DNA of 64,000 nt, taken from a virus. The position numbers and the translations under genes were made by a program. The stretch is taken from IMG/VR virus record IMGVR_UViG_3300030044_000016, positions 1 to 64,000 of that record, one strand, 5' to 3'. Positions 56,030 through 64,000 of the stretch are shown here, piece after piece. Positions within the stretch are counted from its first letter, which is position 1. Every line of letters begins with the position of its first letter. Below the pieces are notes generated by a model. The model saw nothing but the letters and a program-made list of their open reading frames with translations. It was not told where the DNA came from and did not search any database.

Positions 56030-57409
56030 ATGAATAAATACGCAAAACTATATTTTGGTGAAGTACACAACAAAGTTGCCGCTGGTCTGGGTACTGCATT
56101 AGCGGACGGAGCGGAGGTGGCTGGCAGGTATGCGCTTAGTCATCTTCCACAGACCTCTAAGTGGGTTGGAGCAGCCACTAAGGGTTTTGGTGGACTAGCT
56201 AGTGATGTTGGACATTCCATTTGGAACAACTCAAAGGGGGTGATTAATTGGGGGGCTAATGCAATAGCCAATAAGATAAAGCCACTTACCGCCGCCGCAG
56301 ATAGTTTGGTACCAGATGCTGCACCAGCAGTAGCAACCGGCGCAGTAAAACCTGCTCCATTCGCTGCCTCGCCAGAGATGGGAGCTGGAGGAGCGAAGCC
56401 TGCTCCTGCTCCTGCAGCCCCAGCCGCCGCTGCTGCTCCGGCTCCATCTGTTGCGTCTATATCTCCATCTGCTGGTAGGCCACTACCCAAAACTCCATTT
56501 CTGAGTACTCGTGCTTCAGAGTGGGGTGTTCCTGCGAGTCAGCATATGCCAAACGCCATCATGACCCCTGGGGAACTACTAGAGATGCCCAACTCTGGTC
56601 TTACGACTGGGACTGGAATCAATAGGGCCTCTGGTGCTAACGCTGCTGCTACTAAGTTGAAGCAATTACAGGAATCTGGTAGCTCATTGCCTGAATATGT
56701 TCATCCTGGGTCAGAGAGAGAGGCCGCGATTGCAGGTCGTCCATTTAAGCCAACGCTTGACCCTAATGCTAGGCCAGCAGCTCCTGAAGTAGCAGCAGCT
56801 CCAGATCCTACCGCCCCCAAGGCAACCGCTCCAGATCCTACCGCCCCCAAGGCAACCGCTCCAGAACCTCAAACTGGTGCCAAGCCTATGCCCAACAAGG
56901 GGATTCTTGGCAAAGGTGTTTCGGCACTGCCAGTTGCTGGTATTGCTGGTATTGCTGGTGCCACTGCTCTATCCGATGGTTCAATTCCCAATCTAGCCCC
57001 TAATCCTGCCACATCACAAGCCGGTGGAACACCAGGTGGATCGTTTGGAGAAAATCCTTTTAGTAAGCCATTTAATCAAGGGGTTACTCAGCCTGCTGCT
57101 CCTGCTGGAGATAATGGGCTAAGTAAATTACTTGCCGACTCTCAGGCACAGAACGATCAAGCAAGAGCCTTGCTGAACAAGCCTCGATCCTCTGCTCCAA
57201 TAGAATCTACTAGACCAACTCTTGCCCCTCAGTCCCAGATTGCCCCTCCCCCTCAGCAGAATGTGAGGCCCAATAGTCAGTATGGTGGGGTAGAGGGTAC
57301 TGCCTCCAATGCAATTGGAAGAGCTGGTGATTCCATGAAGCATCTTTTTCAGGGGACCTTAGGCCAGCACCAAGATTATAGAAATACATCATTCTTGCCA
57401 GGAGCATAA
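56030..57409 (+). CDS. Pro/Ala-rich virion-type protein with MNKYA tag, 459 aa
   Basis: I use ATG 56030 (MNKYAKLYFGEVHNKVA); a frame start at 55991 lies inside the preceding gene. Long low-complexity Ala/Pro regions (PAPAPAAPAAAAAPAP; repeated PDPTAPKATA) flank a short hydrophobic segment (LPVAGIAGIAGATAL). Likely elongated or disordered, packaged with the genome or part of the tail. A 24-bp tandem DNA repeat encodes the PDPTAPKA units near 56808-56860. Confidence 0.65.
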   Translation: MNKYAKLYFGEVHNKVAAGLGTALADGAEVAGRYALSHLPQTSKWVGAATKGFGGLASDVGHSIWNNSKGVINWGANAIANKIKPLTAAADSLVPDAAPAVATGAVKPAPFAASPEMGAGGAKPAPAPAAPAAAAAPAPSVASISPSAGRPLPKTPFLSTRASEWGVPASQHMPNAIMTPGELLEMPNSGLTTGTGINRASGANAAATKLKQLQESGSSLPEYVHPGSEREAAIAGRPFKPTLDPNARPAAPEVAAAPDPTAPKATAPDPTAPKATAPEPQTGAKPMPNKGILGKGVSALPVAGIAGIAGATALSDGSIPNLAPNPATSQAGGTPGGSFGENPFSKPFNQGVTQPAAPAGDNGLSKLLADSQAQNDQARALLNKPRSSAPIESTRPTLAPQSQIAPPPQQNVRPNSQYGGVEGTASNAIGRAGDSMKHLFQGTLGQHQDYRNTSFLPGA

Positions 57410-57412
57410 TCC

Positions 57413-59239
57413 GTGGACAGACTAACTAGAGTCTATATTGAGGGGATTAAAAAGATCGCCCTCTCTCCAGGTCAAGTTGCCCCACTAGGCACAGAAGCAT
57501 CGAGTACTAGTGCCCAACTTATTGGAGCCGGTGCAAACATTATTTCAGATGTTGTTGCGGCTAAGTACAAGCCAAATGTATCCGGAAGCTCAGCGATTAA
57601 TTCAGCGTTCCAAAATGGTGGTGGAGGTGTTTTAGGATCAAATCTATTGAAAAACACTAGTGGACTTGTCCGTGGTGGAGTGGGAATTGGTGCTGGCATA
57701 GGGGCTCAGTATCTTGCTCAAAAAGGGCTGGACTATGTTGTGCCAACCAAGGGAGATGGATCTAGCTTCGTTGACGAAATGAAGGGTTTTGGCAAAAGCG
57801 TTATTTCTGGTGCTGCTGGTGGATATACTACTGGTGGTCCATATGGTGCAGTAGTAGGTGCTTTCGGGAGTGGTGTGGGAGATGTTGTTGGAAAGGGTGT
57901 TAGAATTTATAATGGATTGAATGCTATTACAAAGCAAAATGAGGAAGGGCCTAGGGCCATGTTTGATTCCCAAGAGCATCTAAATGACATTAACGGAGCC
58001 AGAAACATTGCCAAGCACAATGCAATGTTACCAAAGCCAGCTACGCCACCTCCCCTAGATACTGCCAATCCAATGACCAAACAATCTGATTTTATCGGTT
58101 CAGGCCTATCTGCTATCCCCATGATGGGTGGTGCTCTTTCTGGGTCTTGGTCCCCTATGAATGGAGAGAGCTCGATGGAGAGCGAGAACAAGCTTAAGCC
58201 ATATTCTATTGGTGGAACTGCCGCTGGTCCAATTGCTCACTTGATTGGAAGATCCTCGAGTGTAAAGAATGGGCTAAAAAGAATGTTTCTGGAGGGAAAA
58301 GCTCCAACAACCAAAGCCGGGCTAAAGGGATTTTTACTTCAATCCCTTCTAGCAGCATCTGCTGGTTCAGCTGCAGGAACTGCTATCGGGAGAGATTTTG
58401 AGACCAAACACTTTGCTGGTAAGTATGGAGAGGAAAAGATTGCTGATCATGGGATTATGAGCATGCTCGGGAGTGGCGTGAAGAACATAGGTTCCAGCAT
58501 AGGAAATTTCGGCAGTGAAGTTGTTAACGACCCCTGGCAGGCAGTAAAAGACACTGGCTCCCTAGTTGGAGATGGGGCTAAGATGTGGTTCGTTGACCCA
58601 TTCCTAAATGCAGGACAAGAGGCAAAGAACTCCATGGGACTACTTGCTTCAGGAGATTATCAAGGTGGAGCTGGAAAGTTAGTTTCTGCCGCTGGTGATG
58701 CTGCGTTTGGTATTGCCAACTTCATTCCAGGTGCTGGTGTGTTGGGTAAGGGGCTTGGTCTTGGTGCCAAAGCAATTGGTGCCGGAGCTAGGTTGATGAA
58801 TTTGGATAGAGCTGGTGAGGGGATTGAAGCTGCTGGAAGGGTTGCAAAAGGAGTCCTTAATATGCCCAAGGATTATGTAAACAACACCCCAGGTATTGGG
58901 CATATAATTGGAGAGCACAAGCTGGTCCCCCCAAATGCAGCTGATGGGGCTTTTACTAGGGGGATTAAACATGTGGGCAATTATGCCCCCAATATTATTG
59001 CTACACAGGGCCTAAATATTGCGGGAGACCATATGTACGACACTAGCGACAGTGGCCGTATGGATCAGATTGCACAGAGCCCAGTCTTAAATAAATACTT
59101 TGGAGATAGCTTCTCTAATCAGGTTCAGGGGTTGTCTCCAGCAGACAAGTTGAATGTTTATAGAAAGCTAAAAGATAATGGGGCAACAACTCAGCTTGCA
59201 GATCTGGATCAGAAGTACTATGATTCTAATCACGGTTGA
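57413..59239 (+). CDS. Glycine-zipper virion-type protein, 608 aa
   Basis: GTG 57413 (MDRLTRVYIEGIKKIAL), tag-like. Repeated Gly/Ala-rich membrane-active stretches (GGVGIGAGIGAQYLAQ; GAAGGYTTGGPYGAVVGAFG; FIPGAGVLGKGLGLGAKAIG), suggesting helical hairpins able to insert in membranes, as in ejection proteins that form trans-envelope channels. Its stop lies in the right-end sequence of a TnpB-type relic, so the natural C-terminus may have been altered by insertion. Confidence 0.65.
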   Translation: MDRLTRVYIEGIKKIALSPGQVAPLGTEASSTSAQLIGAGANIISDVVAAKYKPNVSGSSAINSAFQNGGGGVLGSNLLKNTSGLVRGGVGIGAGIGAQYLAQKGLDYVVPTKGDGSSFVDEMKGFGKSVISGAAGGYTTGGPYGAVVGAFGSGVGDVVGKGVRIYNGLNAITKQNEEGPRAMFDSQEHLNDINGARNIAKHNAMLPKPATPPPLDTANPMTKQSDFIGSGLSAIPMMGGALSGSWSPMNGESSMESENKLKPYSIGGTAAGPIAHLIGRSSSVKNGLKRMFLEGKAPTTKAGLKGFLLQSLLAASAGSAAGTAIGRDFETKHFAGKYGEEKIADHGIMSMLGSGVKNIGSSIGNFGSEVVNDPWQAVKDTGSLVGDGAKMWFVDPFLNAGQEAKNSMGLLASGDYQGGAGKLVSAAGDAAFGIANFIPGAGVLGKGLGLGAKAIGAGARLMNLDRAGEGIEAAGRVAKGVLNMPKDYVNNTPGIGHIIGEHKLVPPNAADGAFTRGIKHVGNYAPNIIATQGLNIAGDHMYDTSDSGRMDQIAQSPVLNKYFGDSFSNQVQGLSPADKLNVYRKLKDNGATTQLADLDQKYYDSNHG

Positions 59240-59286
59240 CATCCTCACCGGCCTGAAGGCGCGGGGATTCCTTGAATACAAATATG
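59240..59286 (-). mobile_element. IS200/IS605-type right-end-like sequence (relic)
   Basis: On the minus strand, right after the tnpB relic stop, CAAGGAATCCCCGCGCCTTC followed by AGGCCGGTGAGGATGTCAAC has the form of the right end/omegaRNA scaffold region of TnpB-carrying elements (CCCCGCGCCTTCAGGCCGGT imperfect hairpin then GATGTCAA). It lies against the stop of the preceding phage gene. No left end is seen. Confidence 0.6.
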
Positions 59287-59472
59287 CTAGACATTTGCAG
59301 AGCTAGGTTGGTTGACACTTCGACGAGCATTGCGCGCCGAGGCCGAAGCCTTGGCGTGACTGATATGCTCTCCATGTCCTTTAACCGGCTGTCCACCGGC
59401 AAATTGAAGAATGTTTTTCGCGGCATTCTGATCTCTGTCCAAATGCTCGCCGCAGTTTTCGCATATAAATAT
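59287..59472 (-). pseudogene. tnpB: TnpB C-terminal fragment (IS200/IS605 or homing-type relic)
   Basis: Minus-strand translation reads FICENCGEHLDRDQNAAKNIL, the hallmark of the TnpB C-terminus: second CxxCG half of the zinc finger and the RuvC-III Asp (DRDxNAAxNIL). It continues with ~45 residues to a stop at 59287. Everything upstream (RuvC-I, RuvC-II, first zinc half) is absent; the frame upstream of 59472 runs into the next phage gene. It is a decayed remnant and cannot be an active nuclease. A retained omegaRNA-like sequence follows. Confidence 0.85.
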
Positions 59473-59482
59473 CCGAATTAGT

Positions 59483-60379
59483 ATGAGCATAAAGATGTAC
59501 TCTCGGGACTTTAGTTCCGACCCCAATTATACACCAGCATGGAGGGCGCAGCAGGCGCTAGAGTATCGTCGTGCTTACCAAGAGGCTCAGCAGCGTGGGG
59601 AGCAAAATCCATCTGTAATACCACTATCGGAAGACGACAAGTATGTCATAGATTTTTATTCACTGCTTGTACATGGTGCGTGTCACTACCCAGAGGTCAG
59701 GTACGCATATTCCTGTTTTTGTGGCAATGTTAACAATGGGCTTGGGACTACAATACAGGCTATGTTTCTTGGCGGTAAAAATATAGAAGACATAGCAAAA
59801 AGCTTTAGGACTAAACGAAAGAATATTGATTGCTACCTGAAGCTATTTTTTGATGTAGAAGAGTATTTGGATTGCGATACACTTATTTACTCCCTTATTT
59901 CTCCATACAATAAGTCTGAGCAGCTTACTGAAGATGTTGCAGCTACTTGTCTTTGGTTGGGACTTTCGTATGCCTTTGGGTGGCAGATTTCAAGGAACCT
60001 GCTACAGAGGAGAATGAATGTGGCTACGGATGTTTCAAAGAAGATATCTGAATCAATGAGGCAGTCTCTTGAAATGCAGGCTAGTGAGTTTGTACTTGGT
60101 GCAAGAATGACTATGAAGGCGAGGCCTTGTGACTTTGAGCGGCACATCTCTCTCACCAATGCCATGAGTATTGCTGAACAAAACAAAACAGCAGAGGGTG
60201 CTATCGCAAATGGGGATTACTTCAGAAAAGCTCTTTGGGGTGGGATCAAGGAAGTGTCTTCTAGTCTTGACTATAATGATCCAGTGAGGAAAATGATTGG
60301 AGATAAAGAGAGGGAGTTGTCATTAAAGGACAAGCAGGAAGTTAAACAAATTGAATATTCTGCTCCACAAGCCCTATAA
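59483..60379 (+). CDS. Hypothetical protein with possible HTH, 298 aa
   Basis: ATG 59483 begins exactly where the TnpB relic ends; a second ATG is at 59495. Residues ~100-125 (GKNIEDIAKSFRTKRKNIDCYLKLFF) have HTH-like spacing. Long helical regions follow, including LEMQASEFVLGARMTMKARP. Could be a DNA-binding virion or packaging factor; not recognised. Confidence 0.6.
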   Translation: MSIKMYSRDFSSDPNYTPAWRAQQALEYRRAYQEAQQRGEQNPSVIPLSEDDKYVIDFYSLLVHGACHYPEVRYAYSCFCGNVNNGLGTTIQAMFLGGKNIEDIAKSFRTKRKNIDCYLKLFFDVEEYLDCDTLIYSLISPYNKSEQLTEDVAATCLWLGLSYAFGWQISRNLLQRRMNVATDVSKKISESMRQSLEMQASEFVLGARMTMKARPCDFERHISLTNAMSIAEQNKTAEGAIANGDYFRKALWGGIKEVSSSLDYNDPVRKMIGDKERELSLKDKQEVKQIEYSAPQAL

Positions 60380-60398
60380 CATAAGGTATATTTGAAAC

Positions 60399-61832
60399 AT
60401 GATCTACGAGCGCATCGAAAACGCACTAAATAGTGCTATCAAGCTACACAACAGTGGACTCTCTGCAAACGAGAGCATTGTTAAGGTAGCCCAGGAGCAG
60501 GAGCTCAACCCAGAGACAATTAGCAGAGTTGTTGAAGCCTTTAATATTGCTAAGACAAAGGCTTATGTAAAACTGGCTTCTGATAAGACAGCTGACTTTG
60601 ATATTGCTGACAAGAAGGAGATCATCAAGCAATCATTTGCTCCAACTACTAAGCAGGATAAAACAGCATCTTTCCAGTCTTTTGATGACGACTTTAACGC
60701 AGTATTCACTGGTAATGTTGTTGAGGATAATTACTCTGTATCCAGCACTTCTGAGAGGCCACTAGCTTCTCGAATTAAAGAGGCTTACCACGCCATTGGT
60801 GAGCAGGACAGGGAACTGTCTGAAGCTCGTGATTCTGTCGTGGAGGCTAAAGAAAATTTTACCTCGGCCCTGAAGGAAGCAACCGACCTTCTACAGTACA
60901 CTCACGAGAGAGAAAAAATTGCAGACTATGCAGCTCAGATTTTCTCAGAGTACTCTGATACACCAAGGGCCGGAAAGATCCTTGGCTTGGTAGCCAAATG
61001 TAACGGGATCTCTATGTCAGAGATGACACCCAAGATTGCTGCTCACGTACCATACAAGGTTACGTCATTTATGGATGCTTTTGAGAAAATGGTAGAGGCT
61101 GACTCTAGGTACTCCACGCATTCTGCTCAGTTCAATAACTCCCTGGAAGAGGTTAATTCTAAGCAGGCAGAATTAAAGTCTTTGGTAAGGAAGGCTGGAA
61201 ATATCGTAGAGCAAAAATCCAATGCTTCTGATCTTCTTTGGGGTGGATCATCCAACAAGAAGGTCGCATCTCACAAGTTTGCTGAATTCCCAGTTGATTT
61301 GGTTAGTGATATCTCGTATTCCCTTTTTTTTGAAAAAGAAGGGGCAGAAGATGCCCCTGCGAAACCAAAGCCATCTAGTGGTGGATTTAAAGCCCCTAAG
61401 ATCCCAGGTATCCTTGATACCCTAGTGGATGGACCAGCTAAGACTATCTCTGGAGTTTCTGGTTTGGTTCCCGCTCACAGCTCTGAGGACGATCTTGCCA
61501 GTAAGGGCTATGAGCTTAAGCTAAAGGGCAATTCTCATCCCAAGATCAAAGCCCAGGCTGACCACGATGTTGAAAACATCAAGAGAGAAGCCATCCTCCG
61601 CGAGCTTATGCATGACGAGATTATCTCTCAGCAGGATCCTGCAGAGGTAGCTAATGCTTACAATGCAATGTCAGAACTTGCTCCTCACGCAAGTATGATC
61701 AAGGATGTTGTTCGCTCGGTTCTCCGTCAGGGGACTGCCCAAACTATTGATCCTCACTTTGCCAACTCCCTTGTGGAGTTGGAGCACAATCTCCTGAAGA
61801 CCAAAAACTTTTCTGCTACCCAAGGTAAATAA
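60399..61832 (+). CDS. Helical virion-type protein, 477 aa
   Basis: ATG 60399, preceded by CATAAGGTATATTT, a string shared with upstream regions of 11314 and 23298. Mostly charged helices and probable coiled coils (EAKENFTSALKEATDLLQYTHEREKIADYA), with a short Pro/Gly-rich hinge (KPKPSSGGFKAPKIPGIL). No enzyme motif. Possibly internal core or tail component. Confidence 0.65.
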   Translation: MIYERIENALNSAIKLHNSGLSANESIVKVAQEQELNPETISRVVEAFNIAKTKAYVKLASDKTADFDIADKKEIIKQSFAPTTKQDKTASFQSFDDDFNAVFTGNVVEDNYSVSSTSERPLASRIKEAYHAIGEQDRELSEARDSVVEAKENFTSALKEATDLLQYTHEREKIADYAAQIFSEYSDTPRAGKILGLVAKCNGISMSEMTPKIAAHVPYKVTSFMDAFEKMVEADSRYSTHSAQFNNSLEEVNSKQAELKSLVRKAGNIVEQKSNASDLLWGGSSNKKVASHKFAEFPVDLVSDISYSLFFEKEGAEDAPAKPKPSSGGFKAPKIPGILDTLVDGPAKTISGVSGLVPAHSSEDDLASKGYELKLKGNSHPKIKAQADHDVENIKREAILRELMHDEIISQQDPAEVANAYNAMSELAPHASMIKDVVRSVLRQGTAQTIDPHFANSLVELEHNLLKTKNFSATQGK

Positions 61833-61834
61833 TC

Positions 61835-62200
61835 ATGAAAATCAGAGTTATTAAATATGTAGCTGACGACAAGTTCTTTGTAGATATCAAGAACGAAGAG
61901 TTTTCCCAGGACGATCTTGCTGCAATGCAGAAGTTCGGAGAGCCCCAGGTTGATGTTGGTGGATTCTATGGCAACGTAGATGATGACACTACAAGCACCT
62001 GGACCCTTCCAGATAGGTATGTATATATTCGCAAAGGGTTTCAGCCATTTACATTCTCCTTTGATGGAGGAACATATTCCAACGCTGCTGCCAGGTCCTC
62101 TGCTCTAGCTGCTATCCTAGTGACTAGAATCACTACAGCACTAACAACTCTTAGGGCACTGTCTGATACATTTTCTGGAGAGGCTGTTACCAACGTATAA
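61835..62200 (+). CDS. Small virion-type protein, 121 aa
   Basis: Two bases after the previous stop. A beta-rich protein containing DRYVYIRKGFQPFTFSFDGG, with an Ala/Thr-rich helical C-terminus (AAARSSALAAILVTRITTAL). Size and setting suit a minor capsid or head-decoration protein; I do not recognise the family. Confidence 0.6.
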   Translation: MKIRVIKYVADDKFFVDIKNEEFSQDDLAAMQKFGEPQVDVGGFYGNVDDDTTSTWTLPDRYVYIRKGFQPFTFSFDGGTYSNAAARSSALAAILVTRITTALTTLRALSDTFSGEAVTNV

Positions 62201-62203
62201 TTT

Positions 62204-63052
62204 ATGGACTTCACTGAACTTTTTAAACGAGTAGACCAAAAACTTGCATCTCAGCCAAATGAGAAGCTCTTGCTTCAGTGCTTCGATGCACAGATTGGAG
62301 ATCTTGCTCTTACTTGCGTGAAGAACGCTGGTATCAAAGATGAGATCCTCAACGCTCTTGGGAAAGCTACAGACACTGCCTCTACTGCTTTCCAAAAGAA
62401 TCCATCACTAGTACCTGCTGCTACTGGACTTGCCGGAGCTGGGCTAGGTGCTGCTATTGGTAGCCAGACCGGTTCTCAGGGGGAATTTGAAACTGACGAC
62501 GACTTCAAGTCTCGCAAGAGAAACTCAATGCTCACTGGAGCTGCCGCTGGAGGCGTTGCTGGACTAGCTGCTCCTGCTGCCGTCTCTTCTGTTGCTAAGA
62601 TGGTAGGGGCTGGCCCTGATCCAGTTCCTAGTGTATGGGACAAAATTAAGTCTTTCTCGATCAACCCAACTAGCGCTGTAGCTGGTGCTGGTGCTCTTGG
62701 TGGTGCTGGATTGGCTCACCTTGATAAAAACATTGCAATGAAGAATTATGCAGCCGCTGGAACTGCTGCCCAAGGAGCTGGTGTTGGACTAACTGCTGCT
62801 GCTGACAATTACGACAAAGCAATGAATCAGGGAGAAGGAGAGGATAGGCTTAAGGAATTAAAAGATCTTCTAGCTAAGGCTACTAAAAACAACTCAATGG
62901 CTGCAGACGTTCAGGCTGCTACCAGATATCGCCCAGGGATTAAATCCCTTGGAGGAGTGAGTAAACACCTTGTTGGTGGATTGGGTGGAGCCGCTCTGAC
63001 AACATTTCTTTATCAGGCGTTTGCCAATCGTCCCGCCTTTCAGAACTCATAA
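62204..63052 (+). CDS. Glycine-zipper virion-type protein, 282 aa
   Basis: MDFTELFKRVDQKLA is tag-like. Hydrophobic small-residue segments at ~70-85 (ATGLAGAGLGAAIGSQTG), ~108-130 (MLTGAAAGGVAGLAAPAAV) and ~163-175 (SAVAGAGALGGAGLA) alternate with charged linkers. It overlaps the next gene by one base (TAATG). Likely internal/ejected; inference from composition and context. Confidence 0.65.
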   Translation: MDFTELFKRVDQKLASQPNEKLLLQCFDAQIGDLALTCVKNAGIKDEILNALGKATDTASTAFQKNPSLVPAATGLAGAGLGAAIGSQTGSQGEFETDDDFKSRKRNSMLTGAAAGGVAGLAAPAAVSSVAKMVGAGPDPVPSVWDKIKSFSINPTSAVAGAGALGGAGLAHLDKNIAMKNYAAAGTAAQGAGVGLTAAADNYDKAMNQGEGEDRLKELKDLLAKATKNNSMAADVQAATRYRPGIKSLGGVSKHLVGGLGGAALTTFLYQAFANRPAFQNS

Positions 63053-64000
63053 TGAGAAAATTAGTATTCAACGATTCCTTTGATTATCCAGAGGCAGAGC
63101 ATCTTGTAAAGATTGTCGACGACCCTAAGGACCGTCGTAAGATCGCTAGTGCTGTTACGGATTCGTGGGGTGAGATTACTCCCATCAAGGATCATACACT
63201 AATTCACCTGATTGCACTTGGTGCTGGCGAGAAAACTGGGTCAAACCTTAATGCAGATTTTTTCCCAGAAGCTATCTGCCGTAATTCTCACGACACTTTT
63301 GTTAAGAAGGCAAATCTTTATCGCAACCACAACAGCAAGATCCCGCGTGAGCAGAGGGACGGAGATGTGATCAGATCTGCCTACAACGAAAAGATGGGTA
63401 GAGTCGAACTCCTAATCGCTGCAAGCCACGACAAGTGTGCTGATTGGCTTGGAAACCTAGAGAAAGGGGGAGAGGCGAAGTTCAGTATGGGTTGGCATTG
63501 CGATCACGACACGTGCAGTATTTGTGGGAACATCAGTAAGACCGCTAGTCAGTATTGTGAGCACCTCAAGAAGAAGGCCAGCGCTCCCTTTGGAAGAAAC
63601 AGAATTTTACCTGATGGACGTAAGTGCTACATGATCAACGAATCTGGATATTGGAATGATATCTCTAAGGTTGACCGTGGCGCAGACATGATTGCTATGG
63701 ATCTTGCAAAGGTTGCAGGAATTGACTCCTCTGAGGTACTAGGTGGGGCTGATCTTGCCGAGCTATTGGAGAATAGAATCCTCTCTACTTCTAAGTTGGC
63801 TATTGCACAGAAACTATCTGAGATGCAAAAGCGTATTGATGCTATTGGGGTTAAGTCCATCAACAGTCCAGTGGATCACATTGACCTTTCTGAGTCTGCT
63901 GTGCGAGAACTCCAGGATAAATCACCGAAGGAAATGTTTGGGGCTCTTGCAAAGAGTGGGTCCATACTATCATTTAAAAACTTCTTCAAACTAGCTTCTG
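63052..64000 (+). CDS. Putative prohead maturation protease (3' truncated by window), at least 316 aa
   Basis: ATG 63052 overlaps the previous stop; the frame is open to the window edge. The region GEKTGSNLNADFF...FVKKANLYRNHNSK...GDVIRSAYNEKMGRVELLIAA...AKFSMGWHCD follows the herpes/HK97-type prohead-protease plan, with a candidate catalytic His in YRNHNSK (~98) and Ser in KFSMGW (~145). A Cys/His cluster (CDHDTCSICG...YCEH) after the Ser could bind zinc, unusual for these proteases. It would trim scaffold and tagged internal proteins. Called from motif shape only. Confidence 0.55.
   Translation, partial: MRKLVFNDSFDYPEAEHLVKIVDDPKDRRKIASAVTDSWGEITPIKDHTLIHLIALGAGEKTGSNLNADFFPEAICRNSHDTFVKKANLYRNHNSKIPREQRDGDVIRSAYNEKMGRVELLIAASHDKCADWLGNLEKGGEAKFSMGWHCDHDTCSICGNISKTASQYCEHLKKKASAPFGRNRILPDGRKCYMINESGYWNDISKVDRGADMIAMDLAKVAGIDSSEVLGGADLAELLENRILSTSKLAIAQKLSEMQKRIDAIGVKSINSPVDHIDLSESAVRELQDKSPKEMFGALAKSGSILSFKNFFKLAS

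Noticed and set aside
59226-59426. 66-aa minus-strand frame in the TnpB relic
   Set aside because: Wrong frame; the overlapping frame at 59287-59526 shows the real TnpB motif.
1-64000. Integrase, attachment sites or replication origin
   Set aside because: No integrase-like gene or flanking direct repeats, and no iteron cluster was recognisable by eye.

Overview
The window is part of a large tailed-bacteriophage genome (Caudoviricetes, probably jumbo-phage scale). It holds a portal protein, modular tail-fibre genes, lysis genes, phage-type tRNAs, dense gene packing with ATGA/TAATG overlaps, many very small genes, and long operons almost entirely on the + strand (only two genes are on the - strand). 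No major capsid protein or terminase was recognised here. The host cannot be named. Lipobox signal peptides, a lysozyme-like endolysin, spanin/holin-like genes and sigma70-like promoters suggest a bacterium with an outer membrane, but this is inference.

Layout: 0-2.1 kb, small accessory genes ending in a terminator. 2.2-10.6 kb, two long repeat-built tail-fibre genes (the second with a collagen-like neck). Between them lie an Ala-rich small protein, a roughly 440-nt highly structured non-coding segment (candidate large ncRNA), a SET-domain gene and tRNA-Thr. 10.6-20.7 kb, host-interaction and lysis block: GT25-like and GT-A-like glycosyltransferases, several lipoproteins, holin-like and membrane/coiled-coil proteins, cupin, tRNA-Cys, papain-like cysteine peptidase, zinc-ribbon protein and lysozyme-like endolysin. 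20.7-29 kb, portal followed by glycine-zipper virion-type proteins and the first RNA-polymerase gene. 29-39.4 kb, accessory cassette region: tandem basic NPEK-repeat genes, a sigma-region-4-like protein, zinc fingers, tRNA-Arg, AbrB-like and XRE-like regulators and micro-ORFs, with repeated hairpins and A/C-rich leaders. 39.4-64 kb, virion block containing the other two RNA-polymerase genes, glycine-zipper proteins with similar N-terminal tags, a metallophosphoesterase, a TnpB relic and, at the right edge, a probable prohead protease running out of the window.

The standout system is a multisubunit RNA polymerase divided over three dispersed genes in an unusual way: beta-N (27504-28934); a beta-C/beta'-N fusion (39795-44807); and beta'-C (48490-50850). 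Two inteins interrupt the two halves of the catalytic centre. One is a 649-aa LAGLIDADG-type element placed directly behind the Mg-binding DFDGD motif. The other is a 167-aa mini-intein placed directly behind the trigger-loop catalytic-His equivalent. The polymerase genes are embedded among virion-type genes, and the fusion protein starts with a short tag resembling those on neighbouring virion proteins. It may therefore be packaged and injected, with a sigma-region-4-like protein (30676-31431) as a candidate specificity factor. Recurrent CATAAT-type motifs upstream of several operons could be its promoters or host promoters. All functional claims come from reading motifs by eye; no database search was run.
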